Part shown: positions 5,905 through 14,030 of the stretch, in pieces
How positions within the stretch are numbered: position 1 is the stretch's first letter
Layout of the letters: every line of letters begins with the position of its first letter
NCBI GenBank assembly: GCA_030635045.1
Contig: DAOVZP010000002.1
Location: 1 to 19,222, forward strand
Origin: Bacteroidota bacterium
Lineage (GTDB): Bacteria > Bacteroidota > Bacteroidia > Bacteroidales > B18-G4
Reading direction: 5' to 3'
DNA length: 19,222 nucleotides
Made by a program: the position numbers and the translations under genes
Notes under the pieces: model-generated
What the model saw: the letters and a program-made list of their open reading frames with translations, nothing else
Database searches by the model: none
Told to the model about the DNA's origin: nothing

Positions 5905-8316
5905 ATGCTCATTCACTTTTTCAGGACAGCCATCAGGTATCTCATCAAGCGGAAAACATATTCCCTTATCAATGTAATTGGCCTGGCAATTGGCATTGCC
6001 AGTTTTATCCTGATCATGTTATATGTGATGGATGAATTGGGATATGACCGTTACCATGAGCGTGCCGATGACATTTACCGAATTGCCCAGATCTATGATT
6101 TCGAAGGTGTAGGCGAGAATTCTGCAAGCCTGCCTTTTCCCCTGGCATATACCCTGAAAAATGATTATCCCGGCCTTGTTGAGAATATTTGTCGTATATA
6201 TAATTTTCAGGCCCCCAGCAGCCTTATTGAGTATGGCGAAATGAAATTCAATGAGCGCAGGTTCTTCTTTGCCGATTCCACATTTTTCGAGATATTTAAC
6301 CATCAGTTCATTCAGGGTGACCCGGCCACAGCCCTGGATGAAATTAACTCGGTTGTAATCACGGAATCTATGGCCCGAAAGTATTTTGGGGACGAAGACC
6401 CCATGGGCATGATACTGAAATTTGAAGAAGTGGCCCCTTTGAAAGTAAGCGGTGTAATTGCAGACGTTCCCACACAATCACATTTTATTTTCGATTTCAT
6501 GGGTTCCATGGCATCAGTGAAAGGGGTATATGGAGGCAGGCTGCCGAAAACATGGGTATGGAATCCCTGCTGGACATACATGGTTTTAGCAAAGGGCGCA
6601 AAACCGGAAATGCTGGAAGAAAAGTTCCCTGCATTTATAGAAAAGTATTTCTATGATGCTGAAAAGGATAATGTGACCTTATACCTGCAGGCTTTGACCG
6701 ACATACATCTTGAGTCAAGAATTGATTATGAAATTGAGCAGAACAGCAACAGTTCATATATCTTCATCCTGTCTACTATTGCTGTCTTCCTGTTGTTGAT
6801 TGCCGCAATCAATTTCATGAACCTTTCAACAGCCACTTCCGGAAACAGGGCCAGGGAGATAGGTATTAAAAAAGCCATAGGGGTTTCAAAGCACCGGCTT
6901 ATCACTCAATTTCTGGGCGAGTCGCTGATCCTTACATATATCTCGCTACTGCTTGCAATCATTGTAGTAGAATTGACCATTCCGGCATTCAATACTTTTA
7001 CAGGAAAAGATTTCGAACTTGCTATCCTGCTTCAGCCGGAATACGTTATCTCATTGTTGGTACTGGGGCTGATAGTTGGTATATTTTCCGGTATCTACCC
7101 TGCTTTTTATCTCTCTTCTTTCAACCCGTTGAATGTGCTGAATGGAGCCCATGGCCTTTCAAGAAATAGCGGATTAGCACGAAAAATTCTTGTTGTGATC
7201 CAGTTTATCATTTCCATCAACCTGATTATTGGCACCATGGTGATCTTTAATCAGCTGAACTACCTGCAAGATGCCAAGCTGGGATTCAGCAAGGACAATA
7301 TCATGGTGGTGCCTGTAAACCGAACACCCATAGTACGGAGTTACGATGCTTTTAGCAAAGAACTGATGCAGGATTCGCGCATCTTCAATGTTACGGCCAT
7401 GGATGACATCTTTGGTGCAGCGCACAACACACATGAGTTCAGGCCGGAAGGTTTACCGGAAGATCAATGGCAGTTTTATCCTGCCATGGTGGTAATGTGG
7501 AATTTTGTTGAAACCTTTGACATTAAAGTTGTAGCCGGAAGGGATTATAGCGAAACCAATAAGTCGGATCCTGCCAAAGGCATTCTGATCAATGAGGCTA
7601 TGGTCAGGCATATGGGATGGGAAAGCAATGAAGCTGCAATCGGAAAAAAATTCAAGTCCCTCAGCGGGGAAGAAAGAGTAATGGGAGTGATCAATGATTT
7701 TCATGCTACCTCCCTGCATGAAGCAAGCGGGCCCTTTGTGCTGAATATGAAAGAGAATCCCGGAGAGATCGCATGGTTCCTGAAATATGTAGCCATTAAA
7801 TACCAGGCAGGGAAAGAACAAGAGGTCATCAGTTATGTAAACAAGGTCTGGATGAACTATGCCCCATCACGTCCATTTGAATACACTTTCCTTGACCAGG
7901 AACTAAAAAAACTGTATGCTGATGAAGATAATCTTAGTTTCCTTTCGCTGGTCTTCACTCTCCTGATCCTTATTATTGCAGGCCTGGGGATATTCGGGCT
8001 GGTGTCATTTATGGCTGAAAAGCGGACCAAGGAAATTGGCATCAGGAAAGTATTGGGTGCCGGGACAATGCATATCGTTAAGCTTCTCTCGATTGAGTTC
8101 TTCTGGCTGATATGTATTGCCAGTGTTGTGGCCTGGGCAGTATCATGGTTGGTTATTTCTGACTGGCTCAATCATTTTGCCTACAGCACTTCTTTAAATT
8201 GGGTGATGTTCCTGTGTGCTGCCATGATTGCCATGGCCATTGCATTGACCATTACTACAATAAAAGCCTGCTTTGCATCCAAAACCGACCCGGTCGACAC
8301 TCTCAAATATGAATAA
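5905..8316 (+). CDS. ABC transporter permease 1, MacB/FtsX family (double FtsX)
   Basis: 803 residues. Order seen: TM1 (about 21-42), MacB-type periplasmic domain (about 45-280), three TM helices (about 284-306, 338-360, 382-405), TM5 (about 428-450), a second periplasmic domain (about 455-675), and three final TM helices (about 677-700, 729-752, 767-790). The cytoplasmic coupling motif occurs in both halves: R-E-I-G-I-K-K-A-I-G at 317-326 and K-E-I-G-I-R-K-V-L-G in the C-terminal half. The end is D-P-V-D-T-L-K-Y-E. Known: MacB/FtsX-type proteins often act on periplasmic substrates or lipoproteins by mechanotransmission rather than simple channel transport. There is no fused ATPase; the separate ATPase follows after 62 nt. 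Confidence 0.92.
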   Translation: MLIHFFRTAIRYLIKRKTYSLINVIGLAIGIASFILIMLYVMDELGYDRYHERADDIYRIAQIYDFEGVGENSASLPFPLAYTLKNDYPGLVENICRIYNFQAPSSLIEYGEMKFNERRFFFADSTFFEIFNHQFIQGDPATALDEINSVVITESMARKYFGDEDPMGMILKFEEVAPLKVSGVIADVPTQSHFIFDFMGSMASVKGVYGGRLPKTWVWNPCWTYMVLAKGAKPEMLEEKFPAFIEKYFYDAEKDNVTLYLQALTDIHLESRIDYEIEQNSNSSYIFILSTIAVFLLLIAAINFMNLSTATSGNRAREIGIKKAIGVSKHRLITQFLGESLILTYISLLLAIIVVELTIPAFNTFTGKDFELAILLQPEYVISLLVLGLIVGIFSGIYPAFYLSSFNPLNVLNGAHGLSRNSGLARKILVVIQFIISINLIIGTMVIFNQLNYLQDAKLGFSKDNIMVVPVNRTPIVRSYDAFSKELMQDSRIFNVTAMDDIFGAAHNTHEFRPEGLPEDQWQFYPAMVVMWNFVETFDIKVVAGRDYSETNKSDPAKGILINEAMVRHMGWESNEAAIGKKFKSLSGEERVMGVINDFHATSLHEASGPFVLNMKENPGEIAWFLKYVAIKYQAGKEQEVISYVNKVWMNYAPSRPFEYTFLDQELKKLYADEDNLSFLSLVFTLLILIIAGLGIFGLVSFMAEKRTKEIGIRKVLGAGTMHIVKLLSIEFFWLICIASVVAWAVSWLVISDWLNHFAYSTSLNWVMFLCAAMIAMAIALTITTIKACFASKTDPVDTLKYE

Positions 8317-8378
8317 TAAATGTAACTAAAGAACACACATATCGTCTTAACATATATAATAAACCAAATAATACAGCA

Positions 8379-9053
8379 ATGATTAAAACAGAAAAATTAA
8401 GTAAGATCTTCAGGACTGATGAGATTGAAACCACAGCTCTGGATGAAGTAAGTTTCGAGGTTAAGCAAGGTGAATTTGTAGCCATCATGGGGCCTTCCGG
8501 ATGCGGAAAATCTACCCTGCTTAATATTCTCGGCCTTCTGGATAATCCCAGCGAAGGCAGCTATACCTTTAACGAAAAGGAAGTTGCTACTCTCAACGAA
8601 CGCCAGCGTGCCAAGCTCAGAAAGAATAATATCGGATTCGTATTTCAGAGTTTCAACCTTATCGATGAATTGAATGTTCGGGAAAATGTTGAGCTCCCAC
8701 TGATATATCTGGGTATGCCGGCATCACAACGCAAAAAACGTGTTGAGGAGGTATTGGAAAAGATGCAGATACTCCATCGCAAGAAACATTTTCCAATGCA
8801 GTTATCCGGCGGACAACAACAGCGTGTTGCGGTAGCCCGTGCAGTTGTTGCAAACCCTAACCTGATCCTGGCGGATGAGCCTACAGGAAACCTTGATTCG
8901 GCAAATGGTGAAGAGGTGATGAACCTGCTGGAAACACTTAATGGTGAAGGAACCACTATAATTATAGTTACACACTCTCAGCGCGATGCTGAATATGCTC
9001 AGCGTATCGTAAGACTCTTCGACGGACAGATCATTACTGAGAACATCAAGTAA
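8379..9053 (+). CDS. ABC transporter ATP-binding protein, MacB/LolD type
   Basis: 224 residues with every nucleotide-binding motif intact: Walker [10 protein letters not shown] (38-46), Q-loop Gln90, signature L-S-G-G-Q (142-146), Walker B L-I-L-A-D-E-P (162-168) with catalytic Glu167, D-loop N-L-D-S (171-174) and H-loop His199. Length and the [11 protein letters not shown] stretch place it in the LolD/MacB/FtsE group, which powers FtsX-fold permeases. It is the only ATPase of the transporter cluster in this window. It is placed between permease 1 and permease 2 and probably serves several or all five permeases as a homodimer; that sharing is inference. Confidence 0.95.
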   Translation: MIKTEKLSKIFRTDEIETTALDEVSFEVKQGEFVAIMGPSGCGKSTLLNILGLLDNPSEGSYTFNEKEVATLNERQRAKLRKNNIGFVFQSFNLIDELNVRENVELPLIYLGMPASQRKKRVEEVLEKMQILHRKKHFPMQLSGGQQQRVAVARAVVANPNLILADEPTGNLDSANGEEVMNLLETLNGEGTTIIIVTHSQRDAEYAQRIVRLFDGQIITENIK

Positions 9054-9077
9054 CCCCAACCCAAAAGCCATCCAACC

Positions 9078-9596
9078 ATGATCAGAAATTATATTACAAG
9101 TGCATTCAGGAATATCATAAAGAACAAGTTTTATTCCTTCCTGAATATCCTTGGGCTGTCGGTAGGGCTGACGGCATTCATCTTTTTGTTTTTACACATC
9201 AGTGATGAAATGTCATATGATGCCTACCACGAGAATGCTCAAAGGATTCACCGCATTGAGTCGAACTTCACAATTGCAGGCAAAAATGAGATGTTTGCAA
9301 TCGTGCCTGTACCAATGGGGCCGGCATTGCAACTGGAATTTCCGGAAGTAGAAGCTGTCACCAGGATATTCGGAGCAGGAAATACACTTTTTCGCAATGA
9401 TGAAAAGGAATCGTATGAAGAAGACTTTTATTTCACTGATTCCACCTTCTTCCGGGTTTTTACACATAATCTGATCCTGGGAGACCCGGATAAATGCCTC
9501 GTGGAACCATTGTCGATCGTACTGACAAAATCCATTGCCGAAAAATATTTCGGTGATAAAGATCCGATGGGGATGATCCTTGAATCGGACACATGA
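9078..9596 (+). CDS. ABC permease 2, N-terminal part (gene interrupted by in-frame TGA)
   Basis: 172 codons from ATG 9078, 24 nt after the ATPase stop, ending at TGA 9594-9596. The fragment holds TM1 (about 20-42, with N-I-L-G-L-S-V-G) and most of the first periplasmic domain through K-Y-F-G-D-K-D-P-M-G-M-I-L. It ends where the paralogues continue without a break. The same frame goes on after the stop and matches the other permeases residue for residue in spacing: 28 positions from the M-G of D-P-M-G to the end of the N-S-H-L/S-H-F motif, the same as in permease 1. So this is one gene with a nonsense codon (or a sequencing error), not two natural genes. On its own the product would be a single-pass protein with an incomplete domain. 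Confidence 0.8.
   Translation: MIRNYITSAFRNIIKNKFYSFLNILGLSVGLTAFIFLFLHISDEMSYDAYHENAQRIHRIESNFTIAGKNEMFAIVPVPMGPALQLEFPEVEAVTRIFGAGNTLFRNDEKESYEEDFYFTDSTFFRVFTHNLILGDPDKCLVEPLSIVLTKSIAEKYFGDKDPMGMILESDT
9594..9596 (+). other. In-frame TGA codon inside permease 2
   Basis: Codon 173 of the 9078-11498 frame. No base is gained or lost around it. TGA is used as a genuine stop elsewhere in the window (ends of the adaptor at 5047 and of permease 3 at 14003), so a genome-wide reassigned code is unlikely. A single C-to-T or G-to-A change from CGA, TGG or similar would explain it. I see no obvious hairpin just downstream of the kind that directs selenocysteine insertion. Confidence 0.85.
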
Positions 9597-9620
9597 AGGC
9601 AAGATAAGGTTATAGGGGTC

Positions 9621-11498
9621 ATGGAGGATGTGCCGGCAAATTCACACCTTAAATTTGATGCGTTGATATCAGGCACAACACTGGCTGCCGAGGCAGGTGA
9701 AGAGGAATTTAACAGCATGGAACCGGTCAGGTTCTGGAACATCGGTGTATATACATACATAATGCTGAATGAGAACAGCGAAATACAGGCCATACATGAT
9801 AAGTTTCCAGGGTTCTACGAGAAATATATGAAAGCGATAGGAGACCAGATCAATGCCAGCTTTGAGCTGATGTCGACACCATTGGCTGAGCAGCATTTCT
9901 CTGAACATCTTGCATCTGACTTCCCGAAAGGAAACAGAGCTTTCATATTCATATTCATTGCCGTAGCCCTCTTTATCCTCCTCATTGCCGCCATCAATTA
10001 CATGAACATGGCCACAGCACGTTCTACAAAAAGGGCAAGAGAGGTTGGGATCAGAAAAGTTGCAGGAGCGCAGAAAAGCCAGCTCATCGGACAGTTCCTG
10101 GGTGAATCCGTGTTGTTAAGCTACATTTCACTGGTCATCGCTGTATTATTTGTTTATTTATTAATGCCTGATTTTAATACTCTTTCAGGTAAAAGCGTAA
10201 CAACAGATATCTTTATGAACCCGGTGTACATCATTGGGATTATAATAGTTGCCACCTTCATAGGTTTCATCTCAGGAAGTTATCCTGCCTTTTATTTGTC
10301 ATCTTTCAAGCCGGTAACTGTGGTAAAGGGCTCTGTGTCAGGAATGGGGGGAAGTGGCTTATTGAGAAAGATCCTCGTTGTATTCCAATTTTTCATCGCT
10401 ACAGCCATGATCATTGGAGCCATTATCGTATCCCAACAGCTAAATTACCTTAAGAACAAGGATCTTGGCTTTGACATGGAACATATGATGATACTGGAAA
10501 TGCAAGACACTAATTTCAGGGCCAAAGCACCAATGTTCAGGGAAGAGCTATTGCAAAATCCTGATATCCTCGGTGTTACAAATTCCATTGGAGTACCCGG
10601 AGCAAATAACTGGATACAGGTGGTGAGGATGGAAAAAGACACAAACTGGATCGATGAATCCAGCATGATTACCATTGTTGACTATCATTATTTTGATGTT
10701 TATAATATCCATTTCAAGGAAGGGAGACCCTTCGATGAAAACATGGGAACTGATGATTCAGCTGCCGTAGTTGTAAATGAAGCACTTGTCAAAGCTTATG
10801 GCTGGGAAGATGATCCTATCGGAAAGACCATTCACTGGGGCTTTGGCCTTGATGGTGAAGAAGGACGAAAGATGAAAGTGATAGGAGTAATCGAAGACTA
10901 CCATTTTAAATCACTTCATAACCTTGTGCAGCCTCAGATGATATTCCCGGCAGAGTTCGACAAATTCCACCTGAGTGTGAGAATTAATGGTGATAATATG
11001 AGGGAAACAATTGATTTCATTGAGGAAAAATGGAATGATTTCGGTGCCAACCGGCCATTTAACTATAGGTTCCTTGAAGAAACATGGGATGAGATGTATA
11101 CGGCAGAGAAAAAACTGGGCGTCATCTTCAGCATAGCTACAATACTAACCATATTCATTGCGCTGCTCGGATTACTTGGATTATCCTCCTTTATTGCCGA
11201 ACAGCGCACAAAAGAGATTGGAATCAGGAAAATACTCGGAGCTTCAATGAACAGCATCGTGAACCTGCTGTATAAAGATTTTGCAATACTTATAGGCATT
11301 GCTTTTGTATTGGCCATTCCGGTAGCCTGGTATATGCTCGACCTCTGGCTTGAGAATTTTGCCTTCCACATACAGATAGGAGTATTTGCCTTTATCCTTG
11401 GAGGAGTACTGTCGCTGGCCGTAGGAATGCTCAGTATCAGTTTCCATATTCTCAAGGTTGCATCGTCAAATCCGGTTAATGCGATAAAATACGAATAA
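9621..11498 (+). CDS. ABC permease 2, C-terminal part (continuation after in-frame TGA)
   Basis: Open frame of 625 codons from ATG 9621, 24 nt after and in frame with the TGA; the frame is in fact open from 9597. This ATG encodes the Met inside the conserved G-V-M-E-D-V-P-A-N-S-H-L segment, so it is an internal codon of the ancestral gene and at most a re-initiation site. The rest is complete: end of the first periplasmic domain, three TM helices, the R-E-V-G-I-R-K-V-A-G motif, TM5, the second periplasmic domain with E-D-Y-H-F-K-S-L, three TM helices, K-E-I-G-I-R-K-I-L-G and the P-V-N-A-I-K-Y-E end. No further stop or frameshift has accumulated, so decay is either very recent or absent. If made alone it would lack TM1. 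Confidence 0.8.
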   Translation: MEDVPANSHLKFDALISGTTLAAEAGEEEFNSMEPVRFWNIGVYTYIMLNENSEIQAIHDKFPGFYEKYMKAIGDQINASFELMSTPLAEQHFSEHLASDFPKGNRAFIFIFIAVALFILLIAAINYMNMATARSTKRAREVGIRKVAGAQKSQLIGQFLGESVLLSYISLVIAVLFVYLLMPDFNTLSGKSVTTDIFMNPVYIIGIIIVATFIGFISGSYPAFYLSSFKPVTVVKGSVSGMGGSGLLRKILVVFQFFIATAMIIGAIIVSQQLNYLKNKDLGFDMEHMMILEMQDTNFRAKAPMFREELLQNPDILGVTNSIGVPGANNWIQVVRMEKDTNWIDESSMITIVDYHYFDVYNIHFKEGRPFDENMGTDDSAAVVVNEALVKAYGWEDDPIGKTIHWGFGLDGEEGRKMKVIGVIEDYHFKSLHNLVQPQMIFPAEFDKFHLSVRINGDNMRETIDFIEEKWNDFGANRPFNYRFLEETWDEMYTAEKKLGVIFSIATILTIFIALLGLLGLSSFIAEQRTKEIGIRKILGASMNSIVNLLYKDFAILIGIAFVLAIPVAWYMLDLWLENFAFHIQIGVFAFILGGVLSLAVGMLSISFHILKVASSNPVNAIKYE

Positions 11499-11506
11499 CG
11501 GTTTTG

Positions 11507-11584
11507 GGTGTTGAGTGTTGGGTGTTGGGTTATTTGCAAAAACCCTGAATACCCTGCACCTTGCATCCTGCCCCCTGAACCCGA
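11507..11584. repeat. Composite heptamer-periodic tract (GGTGTTG block, then CACCCTG-like block)
   Basis: Two blocks. First GGTGTTG, AGTGTTG, GGTGTTG (11507-11527), then a short unrelated link. Then TACCCTG, CACCTTG, CATCCTG, CCCCCTG, AACCCGA in register (11550-11584), with AACCCTG at 11541-11547 two bases out of phase. The tract lies between permease 2 and permease 3 and begins 9 nt after the permease 2 stop. A GTG inside it opens a spurious 30-codon extension of permease 3. Confidence 0.7.
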
Positions 11585-11597
11585 AATACATTACTTA

Positions 11598-14003
11598 ATG
11601 TTCAGAAACTATCTTAAGACTGCATTCCGGAACCTGTCGCGGCAGAAAATCTACACCCTGATAAATATTTTCGGGCTTGCGATAGGTTTGGCAACATGCA
11701 TGATGATCATGTTGTATGTTGTGCATGAACTGAGCTACGATAAATTCTTCAAGGACCATGACCGTATTTACAGGATGGCCGTTAAGGCAAGCATTTCCGG
11801 TGATTTTCTTGATGTTGCGGTGACAGCCAATCCCATGGGAGAGGCACTTGTGATAGAGTACCCTGAAGTGGTTTCACGAAGTCGTATCATGCCCAGTAAT
11901 CAGGCTGTTTTCTTTACCATCGATGAAAAAAGCTTTTATACTGAAGGGCTGTATTATGTCGATAGCACATTCCTTGACATATTCTCGTACAATATACTTA
12001 TGGGTGATCCGGCAAGCGCGTTGGATGAACCACATAGCATTGTTTTGACCCGCGACCTGGCTTCAAAATACTTCTTTAATAAAGACCCTATCGGGCAGAT
12101 GATCAAGATGAATGACCGTGTCAATTTAAAGGTCACTGCAGTAATTGAAAACCCTCCCGGCAATTCTCATTTTGATTTCAGTTGCCTGGTATCCTATAGC
12201 ACATTATTTCATGAATGGGGGAGAGAACGTTTTGAAGACTGGGGATCTTTATCGATCTATACATATCTTTTGCTGGCCGAAAATTCACATCCGGACTCCC
12301 TTGAAGCAAAATTCGACGACTTCATATACAGGAATATGGAGGAACTGGCCGAAACCGATAATATAACTTTTGAGCCCTACCTGCAAAAGCTTAGCAGCAT
12401 ACATCTTCATTCCAATCTGATGGCAGAAATAGGGCCAAACAGCGATATCGTATACATCTATATCTTCGGTGCTATTGCATTTTTTGCACTGATCATTGCC
12501 TGTATCAACTTCATGAACCTGGCCACAGCCCGTTCGGCAGGCCGTGCAAGAGAAGTTGGAATGCGCAAGGTTTGCGGTGCCCGGCGAAAACAGATCATCA
12601 CACAATTCCTGGGCGAATCCATGCTACTTGCCATTTTGGCTATGATCCTGGCATTGATATTCGTTGAACTTTCATTGCCATTATTTAATAACCTGACAGG
12701 GCTGGAATTGGGCTTTGCAACGCTTTTTACGCCATATATGATCATTGGACTGATCATCTTGTTGTTTATCATTGGCATATTGGCTGGCAGCTATCCGGCA
12801 TTCTATATGTCGTCATTCAAACCCATTGCTGTGATCAAAGGTTCCTTTACACGGAGCGGCAAGTCAAAATTCCATCTGAGAAATATCCTTGTAGTTTTTC
12901 AGTTCAGCATATCCATAATACTGATCATATGTACCGGTATCGTTTATTTGCAGATGGAATACCTGCAGACAAAACGTCTGGGCTTTGAAAAAGAAAATAT
13001 CGTTATTATCCCCTTACGTTCAGAAAGGCTCAGGGATAAGATCAAGGTATTCGACCATGAACTTACAGGCCTTCCCAGTGTGAAAAGTGTTTCCTTTTCT
13101 TCCGGTATTCCAGGCAGAAGCCTGAACGGAACAGGTTATATCCCGGAAGGGGGCGACAGGGATGCTCCCTGGATCATATATAATATGGACTGTGATTTCG
13201 GATTTGTCGAGACCATGGGAATGAGGCTGATATATGGCCGGGACTTTGATCCGGGCAATGCCACTGATACCAACAGGATCCTGATCAACAGAACCCTGAT
13301 GAACAAGTTGGGATGGGAAGAGCCGATTGGTAAGAGCATGCTTTCATTCGGACAGGACACTACCTTTCCCCATGAAATTATAGGAGTGGTAGAGGACTTT
13401 CATTTTAAGTCCTTGCACGAAGCTGTCGAACCGGCCCTGATCATGATGAATACCAACGATCCCAACTATATGATCATCAAGTTAAATCCCGGGGATCCGG
13501 GCAAAGCAATCGAGAGGATACAATCCAAATGGGAAGATCTCGAATTATCATTCACTTTCGACTATTTCATGCTTGACTCGCAATTTGAAGAATTATACGG
13601 ATCGGAAAAAGCAATGGGCAGATTGTTCATGTATTTTGCCCTTATCGCCATCTTTATTGCATGCCTGGGCTTGCTGGGGTTGGCTTCTTATACAGCTGAA
13701 CAGCGAACCAAGGAGATCGGGATCAGAAAAGTACTGGGTTCCTCCGTTGGAAATATCATTTTCATGTTAACGCTCGAGTTTACAAAGTGGGTACTGATTG
13801 CAAATATCATTGCCTGGCCGGCAGCCTGGATAATGATGGATGCCTGGTTAGAAAACTTTGCTTTTACAATCACATGGACAGAGTTCTTTTGGATACTGCC
13901 ATTAGCAACGATCATTTCATTTTTGATAGCATTGCTTACTGTGGCATCACAGGCTTTGCGTGCTGCCCTGACTGATCCTGTAAAAGCACTTAAATATGAA
14001 TGA
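11598..14003 (+). CDS. ABC transporter permease 3, MacB/FtsX family (double FtsX)
   Basis: 801 residues from ATG 11598. The frame is open back to a GTG at 11508, but that extension is encoded by the heptamer repeat tract, and all paralogues start with M followed by x-x-N-[YF]; here M-F-R-N-Y-L-K-T-A-F-R-N-L. So 11598 is the start. Architecture matches permease 1: TM1 with I-F-G-L-A-I-G, first periplasmic domain, M-N-L-A-T-A-R-S with R-E-V-G-M-R-K-V-C-G, the central TM helices, second periplasmic domain with V-E-D-F-H-F-K-S-L-H-E, K-E-I-G-I-R-K-V-L-G and the end D-P-V-K-A-L-K-Y-E. The stop is TGA. It has no ATPase domain and presumably uses the ATPase at 8379-9053. The substrate is unknown. 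Confidence 0.92.
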   Translation: MFRNYLKTAFRNLSRQKIYTLINIFGLAIGLATCMMIMLYVVHELSYDKFFKDHDRIYRMAVKASISGDFLDVAVTANPMGEALVIEYPEVVSRSRIMPSNQAVFFTIDEKSFYTEGLYYVDSTFLDIFSYNILMGDPASALDEPHSIVLTRDLASKYFFNKDPIGQMIKMNDRVNLKVTAVIENPPGNSHFDFSCLVSYSTLFHEWGRERFEDWGSLSIYTYLLLAENSHPDSLEAKFDDFIYRNMEELAETDNITFEPYLQKLSSIHLHSNLMAEIGPNSDIVYIYIFGAIAFFALIIACINFMNLATARSAGRAREVGMRKVCGARRKQIITQFLGESMLLAILAMILALIFVELSLPLFNNLTGLELGFATLFTPYMIIGLIILLFIIGILAGSYPAFYMSSFKPIAVIKGSFTRSGKSKFHLRNILVVFQFSISIILIICTGIVYLQMEYLQTKRLGFEKENIVIIPLRSERLRDKIKVFDHELTGLPSVKSVSFSSGIPGRSLNGTGYIPEGGDRDAPWIIYNMDCDFGFVETMGMRLIYGRDFDPGNATDTNRILINRTLMNKLGWEEPIGKSMLSFGQDTTFPHEIIGVVEDFHFKSLHEAVEPALIMMNTNDPNYMIIKLNPGDPGKAIERIQSKWEDLELSFTFDYFMLDSQFEELYGSEKAMGRLFMYFALIAIFIACLGLLGLASYTAEQRTKEIGIRKVLGSSVGNIIFMLTLEFTKWVLIANIIAWPAAWIMMDAWLENFAFTITWTEFFWILPLATIISFLIALLTVASQALRAALTDPVKALKYE

Positions 14004-14030
14004 AAAAGGGTACCCTAAATACTTTACCTA

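Noticed and set aside
9594..9660. Selenocysteine or a reassigned TGA codon as explanation of the stop in permease 2
   Set aside because: The paralogues have no Cys at the aligned position, no clear stem-loop follows the codon, and TGA ends other genes in the window.
11508..11597. GTG start giving an 831-residue permease 3
   Set aside because: The extra 30 residues come from a repeat tract and have no counterpart in the other four permeases.
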